Positions 34,001 to 59,979 of a DNA stretch of 64,000 nt are shown here, piece after piece. The notes beneath the pieces are model-generated. The model was not told the origin of the DNA and searched no databases. It saw only the letters and a program-made list of their open reading frames with translations. Both the position numbers and the translations under genes were made by a program. Each line of letters begins with the position of its first letter. Within the stretch, counting starts at the first letter, position 1. Source of the stretch: Mastigias papua (Eukaryota; Cnidaria; Scyphozoa; Rhizostomeae; Mastigiidae); NCBI GenBank assembly GCA_964019165.1, contig OZ025279.1, positions 5,932,341-5,996,340 of the forward strand. Reading direction: 5' to 3'.

Positions 34001-37000
34001 ATGAAACTCTACAGTAGTGTGGGTATGTGTATAAAATGTGTATAAATGTGTGTGTTTTCGAAGACTATGTAGCATTTTGGTCTTATGTTGTATTCAATGT
34101 GAGCCCTCTTCTTTTATCTGCAGATGGAAACCGTTTCAAATTTCCCTTCAAAAGCTATGCAATGGTAATAAAGAGTCAAAGATCAGGATAAAAGTATACA
34201 ATTTCCAGAGCAAGGGCGATCATGCATTTATTGGATGTGCCGAAACGTCATTCGATAATATGTCAAAACGGTAAGACATTTCAGATATAATTGCATGCCA
34301 CGATGGTAGCTCACCTGTATACAATAGTATGTCACAATGGTAAAATACGTGCAGGAGTATGTAACAGCAGCAACACTTGTTTGCAATGGTATCTCACCAA
34401 AGTAACACACATATACACCGTGTTAAAATCGAACCAATTTTTAAAGAGCCTACATGTAGAAGGCCAAAGAACTATGGAACTTGTTCTACTAAAGGTCAAA
34501 GTCCCAAAGGAACTTTGAAATTTCGGATATATTTATCAGTGGTAGCAGTGATGATTGCGAGGCCACTTTCATTGATTGCACTGAAGATTACAGCGTCTAT
34601 ATTATCCTGTCTTAGTACCTAAAACTTTTGATCCTATGTGCTACGAAGTGTGTAGCTAACCTAAGGACTGTTAAGGAACTTTTGGTACTGAAATGTGGCG
34701 AAAGGAAACTCCCAAAAATAAAGAACTTTAATAGCAAGACCTGTGCTAGGTTCCTCATAAAACTACTATAATAGTATTTCACAACGGTAAGCTACGTGTG
34801 TACAATGATATGTCATTACAGTAACACACTTGTATTCAATAGTATAACGCGAGAGTTAGATACATCTACGATAGTATTTTACGATGGCAGCTCAAAACTA
34901 GCACACATGTACACAAAAAGCTGATTTATCTCCATGGCACTCAGTTAGTGCAGCAGCTATAGGAGTGACCACTATCACTAGATTTATACAAATGCTAGAA
35001 AGTGTTCAGGTGTCATTCTACCCAGTGGGGAGATGTAGCATTAGTCTATGCTGTAACACAGTGAATTGCCAAATTTTAAACCGCATATGACAAGGATTAG
35101 GCGGCTCTGTATTAGCTTCTAGCGAACATATATATAACACATAGAAAAAAATATTGCTCAGATGAGGTTGTTTGCAAAAATCTCTCACTATGGTGGCCAA
35201 AAACAAATTCTTCACGTAAAGAGATAAGTCTGCGATAGTTTGTTGATCATTTTAAGGCCTGGTAAACTACCTAATACAGAATCGTAGATTCCCATAGCAT
35301 GTAGATATACTGAAGCAGTTACTGTGAATACGCAGGCGCGCAACCACGGGAGGTCCTGGGAGTCCAGACCCCTACCATTTTCTTCAAAAGCACAAGAGTG
35401 CCCTTTTCATGGAATAGTTTGGAACTATTTATAGTATTTTTGCTGAAAAAATCTGATTGTAATGACCCTTAGACTTGAAAGTAGTGAATCCTGAAAATTC
35501 TTCTGTTTCTAAGTCAGGCCCGTAGCCAAGGGGGACCAGGGATATGGCCCTTCTAGAGTTTTGAAGTTCAACTCATTACCCCTACATATTTGGTGCATTC
35601 TAGCATTTTTTACATCAGCTTTGCATTCATCAATTTAGGCTCACAGGAAAGCAGGCAATAACTGTTCATTGCATCACGTAGACAGCACGCACGCCATAGA
35701 TGGCATCATTTAATATCCTTTCTTCACAACTCTTCCTCACTCACCGTTATGTGTGCTGTGGGGAGAGTTGATTTTCCAAAACGTCCTTCAGTGAAACAAC
35801 CGGAGGCTAACCTTTCTAATGTCATGTATGAAAGGAAGATTCTATTGGAAGAGATAAAACCTAGCATTGTCTTTTACGCCGTGGAAGTCTAAGAGTCTAA
35901 GCTGCTAGAGATTGGAACCTAATTTCTTCGCCTATTTTGTTGATTTTTCCTCGTGGGGGAAAGTCATTGATGTTTTTAGATCCGTAGGCAACCGACACAG
36001 ATTGGTGGGGCATTGTATCAAATTGTGAGATAAAATGGCTATATAATACTTCTCGAAATACAATTTGAGAAATTATTAGGGGGCCTTCCCAGCCTGCCCC
36101 ACCACTGCCTACAAGCATGATGTCCAAAGTTGCTGTTTTTTTTATCTATCAGACATGGAACCATTGGAGGATGCAGATGGAGGCTCCAACCGAAACATAT
36201 TTAAAGAAGTGCTGCACTCTCTATTTTGCTTTTCATCATAGATTTTATGTGGATCCGCGATTGAGCACTGTACTAATTAGCCAAATTCTAGTTTGGCAGA
36301 TGCCTGTTTGGGCCAGTCTAGAGGGGTGTAATTTGAAAAATTTTTGTAGTATCGGACCCACCATGGTGGGTCCTGAGGAAAGCATTGAGCCTTCACTCAA
36401 CCCCCCTGGCCACATAGCAAAGTAGTAATCGCGACGAGTAGAGTAATTGTGCCCCTCTCCCACTAAAATACCCTTGGCTACGGCTTACCCTGTCTGAAAA
36501 ACATTATTCCAGGCTGCATTCTCTAGAGAGAATGTTTGGTCTGCCTTTTTATGCACGGACTGGACCCCTGCCCTCGAAAAGTCCTAGTTGTGCGCCTGAG
36601 AGGGGAAAAAGAAGCCCATAGGTATTCTACGAATAGTTACAGATGTGACTGATTCGTATATGCGGTCGTTCAACAGACACAATTCAAATCTATGACCTCA
36701 CACGTTTAATCCTGTGCTCAATCCATAGGCTTCTACACATGCAGATCATCTCTCTTGGAGATTTTTATCCAAAATGCTTGATATCGAACACTTAAATTTT
36801 CATTTTCGCAGAAACTATATTAACCTCTTTCCGTTGCAGAAAGAATAATGTTTCGTTACTAACTCTCCATTTCAGTATTGGTGATGTGAAGACTTTGTCT
36901 TTGAAGAAGAATCTGGGTGCTACTGGAATGGCAATCGATTCAAAGCGAGGTAGTCAAGATTCTTTGAGCAAAACTGCGATCCGGATATTGCAATGTGTGC

Positions 37001-40000
37001 CGGAGGAGCAGTTTTCATTGGTAGATTACATTAAAGGTGGCTGCAGGATTAAATTCAGCGCAGCTATCGATTTTTCAAGTTCAAACGATATAGATGAAGA
37101 TCCACTACATACGGTGAATGATGAAGAGGTATACTACTTAAAAGTATCCAGTAAATTTTCAAACATATACAAGTTTTTTACAAAATGATTTTCTGAGGCA
37201 TAGCATTAAAACTTATAGTATTGGCTTTTTCATCATTTCAGTACCGTAACTATCTAAAGACTGTTATTGCAAGAACTTTAGAGTTTGTGTAACACTATAT
37301 CCAGGCCCACAACTAGGAGTTTTTGATGGCAGTGGCCTAATCAGCAAAAAGGGCACACTACACAGTTTCCGAAGAGAAGGCATCTTCAAATCGTATTTTT
37401 CAGATTTTGAAACAAAAGAAATGGGAAGCTTCAGGATTTCGTTACTTTTTCGCACGTAGAACATTATAAGATTATAAGCAGGTCTAATTAGCAAAATACA
37501 ATTAAACAGTGAACATTCTCCAATAATGGGGATTTTCCTTTGTCAGGAAAAGTGGGGGGATCTAGACCCCCAGGGCCCACCTCGTAGTTGTGTGTGTGAT
37601 AGTATTTGATAGATATTCAATCACTGCCGAAACCTTGAAAAACTGACGGTAGTTGTTTATTTGGTTCAGCAGCATCCCCCTCTTCCCCTGAAAAAATGTT
37701 GATATCAACAGTATTTGCACAAAAATGAGTAGGAATACATATATTTGCAAAGGAAACATGTGCAAATCAAATCAAAGAGTTGAATGCGCGTGCGTGAAAA
37801 TTGGAATCTTAAGTGTGCATGAACTCATCGACCTTTCTCAAAACTCCAATGTTGAGCCTTCTACACCACTTTCTTATAAAAACCATGTACTTCAATTAGC
37901 ATATATGTACACTAAAATAAAAGAAGTGATCTCAAAGAAACTATTAAAATTAAGTAAAGAATAGCCAAGGACATGTTGATAAAACCTATTCAACTTAATT
38001 CAAGAGTAAATGGAGAATATGTATCATGAACCAGTGCGGAAAATGTGAAGGCTAATCATAGAAGCCGAGAGTAAAGTCTTGAAAGCTTTGAGGAGTAGCG
38101 ACACCTGTCACATAATGAGGTTTTTCTAATTTGAAATGAAATGGAATCTCAGCATTTATGACAGATTCAATTGCACATTTCAGGTAAACGCATATGAGGA
38201 GGCACTACGTGAAATTGGATCTTGGTTGAGCTACTACGATGCGAGGACACACTATGAACTGTACGGCTTTGCTGGAGTCCTGGATGGTGACGAAGAACAC
38301 TCTGCCTATTTCTCTATGAACCAAAATACCAAACACAAATTATACCAAGCAGGAGCATCATCGCTTTCAGGTTTGGAGGTAAGGAAACAGGTTCTTAAGA
38401 ATATCAACTTTAATGCTTGTAATGTATTCCCCCTTGATACAAATCTGAAATCTTTTAAAACACGTGGCAAGATGGCTGCTCTTGGTAATAAACCCAACAA
38501 TGCCTTGCGGTGATACAAGATACGGGGGGGGGGGGGGGGTAATATATCATAGCAACACATAACAACATAGAAAACATGTTCCTCTTCTAACCTTGATTTC
38601 AAGTGATGAAACAATTGCAAGTGGACTTTCCTCAATTGTCTTGAGTTACGAGGTACAGAGCTGTGCCTGTGTAACCCAGTGTTTATGGAACTCTTCTGAT
38701 GATGACTTGTGTAGAGTTGTTGATTCACGGCAACAATCGAACCACAGTTGGAACAGTCTGTCGCAGGCCACCCAACTGCGGATGGGGACAAGAGGGAACA
38801 TCAGCAAACCTATATCTAGAAACCAATGATCCATGAATCTCCTCTCTAAAATGCACTTTATATCATGAGGATTTTACCCGGGGCTAACGTATGAGGATCT
38901 TACTAGAGAAGAATATTCATAGCACTTTGAGGCAGGAGAGCAACATTTATGTTCTTTCACGAGAATCTGTTAGACAATAATACGCCATATGGTATCAGTC
39001 TGTTCTTAGCTGTTTCAAAGTTTCAAACTATTTTCATTTCAGGAACTGCTCTATGTATATCGTCAGAAACTGCCACGTGTACTCCCCTCTGGGCCTACCT
39101 TTCTAACGCCACTGTTTAGCAAAATTTTAGACAGCATCCAGCCACCAACAAACCAAGATCAGCATTATACATTTATATTAGTTCTTACTGATGGCATTTG
39201 CAATGATATGGAAGAACTGATGAAGACACTTGAGAAACATAAAGATGATCCAATATGTTTTGTGGTAACGTGCCTTGGGCCTCTTAGAACCGAAGCACAG
39301 TATTATTTTGGCGTGAGTGTTTTTGCATTTTGCTTTTCAGAAAATATCTTAACATATCATTAAGAAGTCCTGTCTTGCTACACGACATCAAACTCGCAAT
39401 ACCATCATTCTTATCATCATTATCTTCTTCTTCTTCTCTTCTTCTTCTTTTTCCTGTTACGCTCCTCATGTTATGTGAGGCTGACCCTGAAGTTAGCAAC
39501 CGCCTGCCAATTGTGATTGAGTCAGGTATACCCAGTCCACTTTGCTATCCCAACAGCTGCTTGGCAAAAGTGTAGCGCGAGCCCCTGAACCTGTTTTCCA
39601 CTGAAAGGGCCTTGTTGGGCAGTTACGAAAGGTCGTCAACATATGCCTCAATTTGGAATCTCTGCGCGAAACAACTTACTATCGACTTAAGGGCAGTGTC
39701 TGTGTGCTCACTCACTACGACTAGACGAGGAAGTCTCCAACCATCATCATTATCGTCTTGTTATTCTTGTTTATTCCGCTACGCCTCTTGTGGAGTCTGG
39801 GCAGACTCTCAGGTCAGTGATCACGTGCGAAGTGCTAAAAAGAGGTGAATCAATTTGCTACACTAAATAAACTGCTATCCCAACAGTTACTTCGCAGAAC
39901 TGCGGCCTACTCTCCAGTCCAGAGTAGAAGGGAGTGGCAATAAGCGGGGGAGGAAGTGGGTTGGAAAAAATTCTGGAAGTAAATGAGCGGGTCTATGGGG

Positions 40001-41943
40001 TGGGCTGTTATAGATGGAGGTGGAGGACAAAATATGCATTGGACAAATTACTGTAGCTTTATGAAGAAGAACCTATTACGTTTATTACATATAGCCTGGT
40101 TTCCGTAAGGTCGCCAAATGTCGCTACCTGTCGGTGAGTTAGAAAAAGCTCCAACTCAGTGACAGGTAGAGACAGCTCAGTGACACTGAATGTTATGGAA
40201 ACAAGAAGTCCTAAATTCTGGCGACACTTAGTGACAATTTTTCCCAGCATTTCATTCGTATTTCAAGTTTTGCAGTTGCGCCGAGCACAGGTCCCCTAAA
40301 TGTAGCGATAGGCTGCGGCAGTTGGCGACCTTATGGAAACCATGCTTATGTTCTAACATAGTAAATATGGTTCTATCCTCGTCGTTCATAATGTCATCAT
40401 CATCGGCACAACTGTCAGCTGCGTTTTCAGGACTTCTTGTAGCAGTACTCATTTCACGCATGGACAAATGCTCTCTTGGCTAACATTATTAAGCGGGGGG
40501 GGGGGGGGGGTGCAATAACAACGTCATGGTATGCATATTTGAAAAACTAGTCTGGAAAGGAAAGTGAGCTGTTGAACCTGATTTTCACTCAACGGGCCTG
40601 GTTTGACAGTTTGTCACAGGTCATCAACATCTGTCCCTATTCAGAATCTCTGCGAATGAATCGCTATAATTATCATTATCGTAATCATTATCATGATCAA
40701 TCATCATCAAACGTCAATGGTTCCCTTATCTCCTCCCAGCTGCACATCGTTTTCATATCTGAAAATAACAGCACGGCCACGATCACAATAACAGCTTTTG
40801 CAATTTCCTTTTAGGTCATGGAACAAACCTTAAAAAGAAAGTGTACTAGGTCCATATTACATCCAATTTCGTTCTCAGATGAAAATATACAGCTCTCACT
40901 TCAAACGGTAAGCTAGACTACAATCTAAAGGAGATTATCTTAGTGATATCGAAGAAACTTGTATACATACAGTTCTGTAAAGTTTTAGCTCAAAACTGTT
41001 GAAAGACCTTTTTCTGAAAATACTAATGGAAAGTTCTTTTAACTTGACATGAGATTTTCCCGACTTTCATATCTCCTTATAGTCTGCAAAGGTATCTTAA
41101 AAACTCCAAGACTCGTGAAGATAACTCGAAATGGCTCCGTAACGACGGAGCCACATTCAAGAAAACCGAGGCAAGCCCTACCTCGTTGGTAATGAGCTTC
41201 CAGCCTAAAGGTTTTGTCCCCAATTTTAGTACTTCTATCAAATTCGAAAAACCTGTTGCATGCTTAGATGCATAATCAGGATCATAAAGAATGTTAAACG
41301 GTAAGATGCATTTAAGACATCTAATCAAGTAATGTATAAATACATATCCGTTACACATCGTAGCATGAAGCATGACAGAATTTTACTTTTGTATTTGTCT
41401 GATACTTTTGTACAGTCTGATACTTTTGTATTTGATTTTCGCATCGTAGTTTTGAGAATTAGACTATTATTGATCCACAAACAGAAGCAATATTTTTCGT
41501 TCACAAATCTAGGGTGAAATTTAATATTTGAAGGTTATTGTTTGTAAAGCTCAATTACCTGATCAAGTAAATTGTATTTTCAAGCAACTACAAGGAGCCT
41601 TTTTGCATTAAGCATTCCTCCTCACCGGAAGGCGTTATCTTCACATTTATCATATACACCGTACAAAACCTCTGTGAATAAAACCCTGATTTCTAATGCT
41701 TTTTAGATACGTTCATCTTTTGCTAAATTGTCAAGAGAAATAGTGCAGTACTTCGAAAGTCGTCGAATCAAACCAAAGGAAGTAGCCTCACCAACGGAGG
41801 CGAATGCAAATTTCAACGACTTTGAAGATCCTCTGGAACTAATGGAAAATGATCAAAACTTTCTAAAGGAGGCAACGTCTTTCTGTCCTACTTGTGGCTC
41901 GCACAGTTCAATCAAGTCACAATTGACTACTATTAACATGTAG
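31087..41943 (+). CDS. Copine-family Ca2+-dependent membrane-binding protein
   Basis: Exons 31087-31482, 33300-33739, 34124-34270, 36876-37128, 38184-38378, 39043-39312, 40815-40907, 41707-41943 join in phase to 676 residues; usual copines are about 550. Residues 1-75 are a basic Ser/Pro-rich extension (PLCPPSPTPKRPRSPRARGR). C2A follows (KVEILVRCEELPKMD, SSSDPICVLYI, YGRTECIPNC). C2B has KLSRKGLNIFGKCDAYFELE. The vWA domain has GGCRIKFSAAIDFSSSND, in which DFSSS fits the MIDAS DxSxS pattern, then YELYGFAGVLDGDE and FILVLTDGICNDMEEL. The tail ends FCPTCGSHSS. Copines bind phospholipid membranes through C2 domains when calcium rises and recruit partners through the vWA domain. Intron 2 is GC-AG. 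The assignment to family is firm, to a subtype not. Confidence 0.92.
31483..33299 (+). other. Copine intron 1
   Basis: Contains a 14-base C run at 32711-32724. No exon or recognisable element seen. Acceptor atctttttcag at 33299. Confidence 0.6.
33740..34123 (+). other. GC-AG intron in copine gene
   Basis: The exon ends CCAAG and the intron begins GCAAGTTT, the classic GC-AG donor (AAG|GCAAGT). The acceptor is ttttatctgcag. The join restores R-W-K-P-F in C2B. The intron contains AATATA/TA repeats (33846-33905) and an ATGAA-type tail (33963-34003). Confidence 0.85.
35333..36598. mobile_element. Nested inverted-repeat elements in copine intron 3
   Basis: The outer ends CAGGCGCGCAACC (35333) and inverted CAGGCGCACAACT (to 36598) match at 11 of 13. 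An inner pair, CCGTAGCCAAGGG (from about 35520) and its inverse (36471-36483), is a perfect 13-bp inverted repeat. Such GGCGCGCAACCA / CCCGTAGCCAAGGGGG ends are typical of MITE-like DNA elements; the superfamily was not assigned. No transposase seen. Confidence 0.5.
37302..37598. mobile_element. Possible relative of the CAGGCGC element
   Basis: Left ccaggcccacaactaggag and the inverted right end cacacacaactacgagg share CACAACTA. The interior end reads ggggggatctagaccccc, like the 35333 element, which has gtccagacccct. Similar but weaker ends suggest the same family. Located in the copine intron 37129-38183. Confidence 0.35.
38524..38539 (+). repeat. G16 homopolymer
   Basis: Sixteen consecutive G in the copine intron after exon 5. 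A second G16 lies at 40495-40510 in intron 6. Confidence 0.95.
39560..40760 (+). repeat. Diverged direct repeat pair in copine intron 6
   Basis: A block starting cctgaacctgttttc at about 39588 and one starting cctgattttcactca at about 40578 share order and sequence: AGGTCRTCAACATMTG and GAATCTCTGCG. Both are followed by ATC-rich sequence (39740s and 40660s). Copies are about 990 bp apart, in the same direction. Confidence 0.5.
40094..40345. mobile_element. MITE with TGGTTTCC...AAGGTCGCCAA ends
   Basis: Left GCCTGGTTTCCGTAAGGTCG and the inverted right end GCATGGTTTCCATAAGGTCG differ at only two of 20 positions. Both continue CCAA. Element length 252 bp, flanked by ATA (left) and TTA (right). 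Non-coding; the superfamily is uncertain. Confidence 0.7.
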
Positions 41944-43806
41944 ACGAATGCAGCTTATTTAATAATGCTGAATCGTCAATCCTCGATGCAAATAGTTCAT
42001 GCTCCAGTGATTGTCATCAGGATGTAAGCATACACTATTGCGTATGTTATAAACATACAACGTAGCTCTCTACTGAGAATTTTTTGGACCTCAACAAGCA
42101 GTCTATTATGCCAATTGCTCAACCAATACCCCTCTACCGCCACCCACCTACAAATCTTTAATTTGCTTTTTTCTCTCTCCTGGTTTGCTTATGTCTACCG
42201 TTTTTTCAATTTAAAGGATGTAATGAATTGTGGAGGCGCTTCCCTCTTGAGACTCCCCCTAGGAATAAGGTTATAGGGCTCATGGCCAGAGGTATTATAT
42301 TATCACTATCTATATTTTTGATTTACCTAATTGCGCTGAGAAGAAGTCAGTCTATCGGTCAGTGAGTTGCATTACAAATCTAAGATACTCATAAGGAAGA
42401 CTCTCTCTACGCGATTAGTCTACTAGAATAACTCTTGGACATGTAATCTACGAAAAATCTTGAAATTATAGGCATTCTTTCACAAGAAAAGACAGAAAGA
42501 TATTGGAGAAGACCAGAAAGGCGTATCAAGACTACCGTATTTCTTCGATTATAAACCGCGACTTACATTTTTAGTTGCAACGTTTGGCGCGGCTTATAAT
42601 CAAGGGAGGCTTTTAATCAATGACGGCTTACATTTTTTATCCAAGGTGTCAGACTATCATAACACTTCATTTGTGTTGTGAAAAAGTCGTTCAATATCTT
42701 TGGCATAACAGTGGATGATCCAATAAACCTCTCTTGCTACCTTAAAGCTAGCAATGCAGAGGACGAAGAATTACTCCTTTACGGAGAGGAAGAAATACTC
42801 GTGAATGAGGTTGAAAACATAGACGATGCAAGTACCTTATGCTGTGATCTTTGTTTCCATTTCTTTTGAAAAAATATCGCAGCATTCAGTTGTGAGTTTT
42901 ATGGGTGCGGCTTACAATCAAGGGCTGGTTACATTTTTTGAGCTTTCTTTAATGCGGCTTATAAACAAAGGAGGCTTATAATCGAAGAAATACGGTATCT
43001 CAAGACCAAGTAACCTTAGCAGTTCTTCATGTTTCTTTTATTGAGCTCAGTTAGTTATTATTCCTCGTCATTTGTTATTTAAGTTTTTATAAGACTACAT
43101 ACAGTCCTCTAGAAGTAGAAATATTTGCGAACCCCTGTCACACGGGGTAATTTCTAACCTTGCCACCCTAAGAGGAAATACAACAAGAATTTCCCCACCT
43201 AGGCCAGAATTGAGCCTAAGCAAGAATAATTCTAAAAAAGGACAATGCACTTTTTCTTCATCCCTTCAGTTTTTGTTCCTTCTTGGCTTTGTTTAACTAG
43301 TGTTAATTCTTTGTTCTCCAACTTATTTGTCTGTTGAATACTCACCTATTCTCGCATACCATATTCTGAAATGACTAACCTCAGGAAGTTAAGGTTTTTG
43401 AGAGACAAACAAAGACCAGGCCACTGCCGCAGATTGGTTTTGCCGTAAAGAATAAATCTTCACTTTATGTGAAGAATTATCTTCACTTTATGTGAAGAAT
43501 TATATAAGAGAAATTGGCAAACAAAGTATCAATAATTAACTACCGTATATGATGCATAATATAAAAATGAAAATTTGTGGTAAAGAATTTAGAAATTTGT
43601 TGCTCATACATTTTAATGTTACAAGCTATGCTCAATTGAATGAGAAATGAGCCACGTAGCTACAATGGTCTTTAGTTTGAATTCAATTACGATCCTGCTG
43701 CCCGATATGAATTCCTGTTGGCTTTCCCCTTTGATAAACATAGTCTGAAGTCGCAAAATGAGGCAAGAACACCTCAAATTGGGATTACGAATGCCCACTA
43801 TATATA
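41944..43806. other. Intergenic region after copine with one DNA transposon
   Basis: Apart from the element at 42535-42995 I see no coding sequence. A short direct repeat, TCTTCACTTTATGTGAAGAAT, occurs twice in tandem at about 43458-43502. Confidence 0.5.
42535..42995 (+). mobile_element. Internally deleted pogo-like (Tc1/mariner) element
   Basis: A perfect 20-bp inverted repeat CCGTATTTCTTCGATTATAA at both ends is flanked by TA at 42533-42534 and 42996-42997. The plus-strand frame 42678-42869 (63 codons, beginning at GTG) reads VKKSFNIFGITVDDP then an acidic stretch NAEDEELLLYGEEE. The C-terminus of pogo/Tigger/jerky transposases typically has a VxxSFxxCGI block followed by acidic residues, so this is probably a transposase tail with the catalytic core deleted. 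The subterminal parts repeat GCGGCTTATAATCAAGG-like units. Confidence 0.8.
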
Positions 43807-52233
<8,427 letters not shown>

Positions 52234-52686
52234 CTGAGGAAAACATTAAATGGATTACTATAATTGATTAGAAGAAACCGTAGATTTTACGAAAAGTGTG
52301 AGAATAGTGACAACAAGATGTAGCTATGTAGTTTTATATAAACTAATCAGTCATAATGGAAACTAGTGTCAAACTTGGGCACACGACAATGTAATAGATA
52401 ACATGTTTTACATATGAAATAAAATGTGTTTCAACCCGAAGTGAAGCCTGAAATGAAACTATTTTTAAAGCACTTCTTCTTAGCATGGGCATTATTCGGA
52501 GTTTGGCTACAGCGGAAAAGAAAGCAGAAACACGAACCAGATTGTCGTCTGCATAATATGAGGCCGGGAAGAGAGAGGACTGGAATTCATATCTCATTCA
52601 TTAAAGCCTCAAGACTTGCTTATGATTTCTTGAAATCTAAAGTACACATAATAAACTAAAGAATAAATAATAAACTTCATTGTTAC

Positions 52687-59817
<7,131 letters not shown>

Positions 59818-59979
59818 CTGCAAACAAATATTCATGCATGATATATTCTCTTAAATTTTACAGGTAAAACAAAACAACTAAGGTAATGTGTAGTAGAATT
59901 TATAGCAGTGGTCACAGATAGTCCAACTATTTCAATGGAGATGACACTTCAAAATAATGAATGAAGAGCAATATGATAC

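Noticed and set aside
37249..37289. Possible extra copine exon after ttcag (YRNYLKTVIA)
   Set aside because: It runs to a stop without a donor. The vWA alignment is already continuous from 37128 to 38184.
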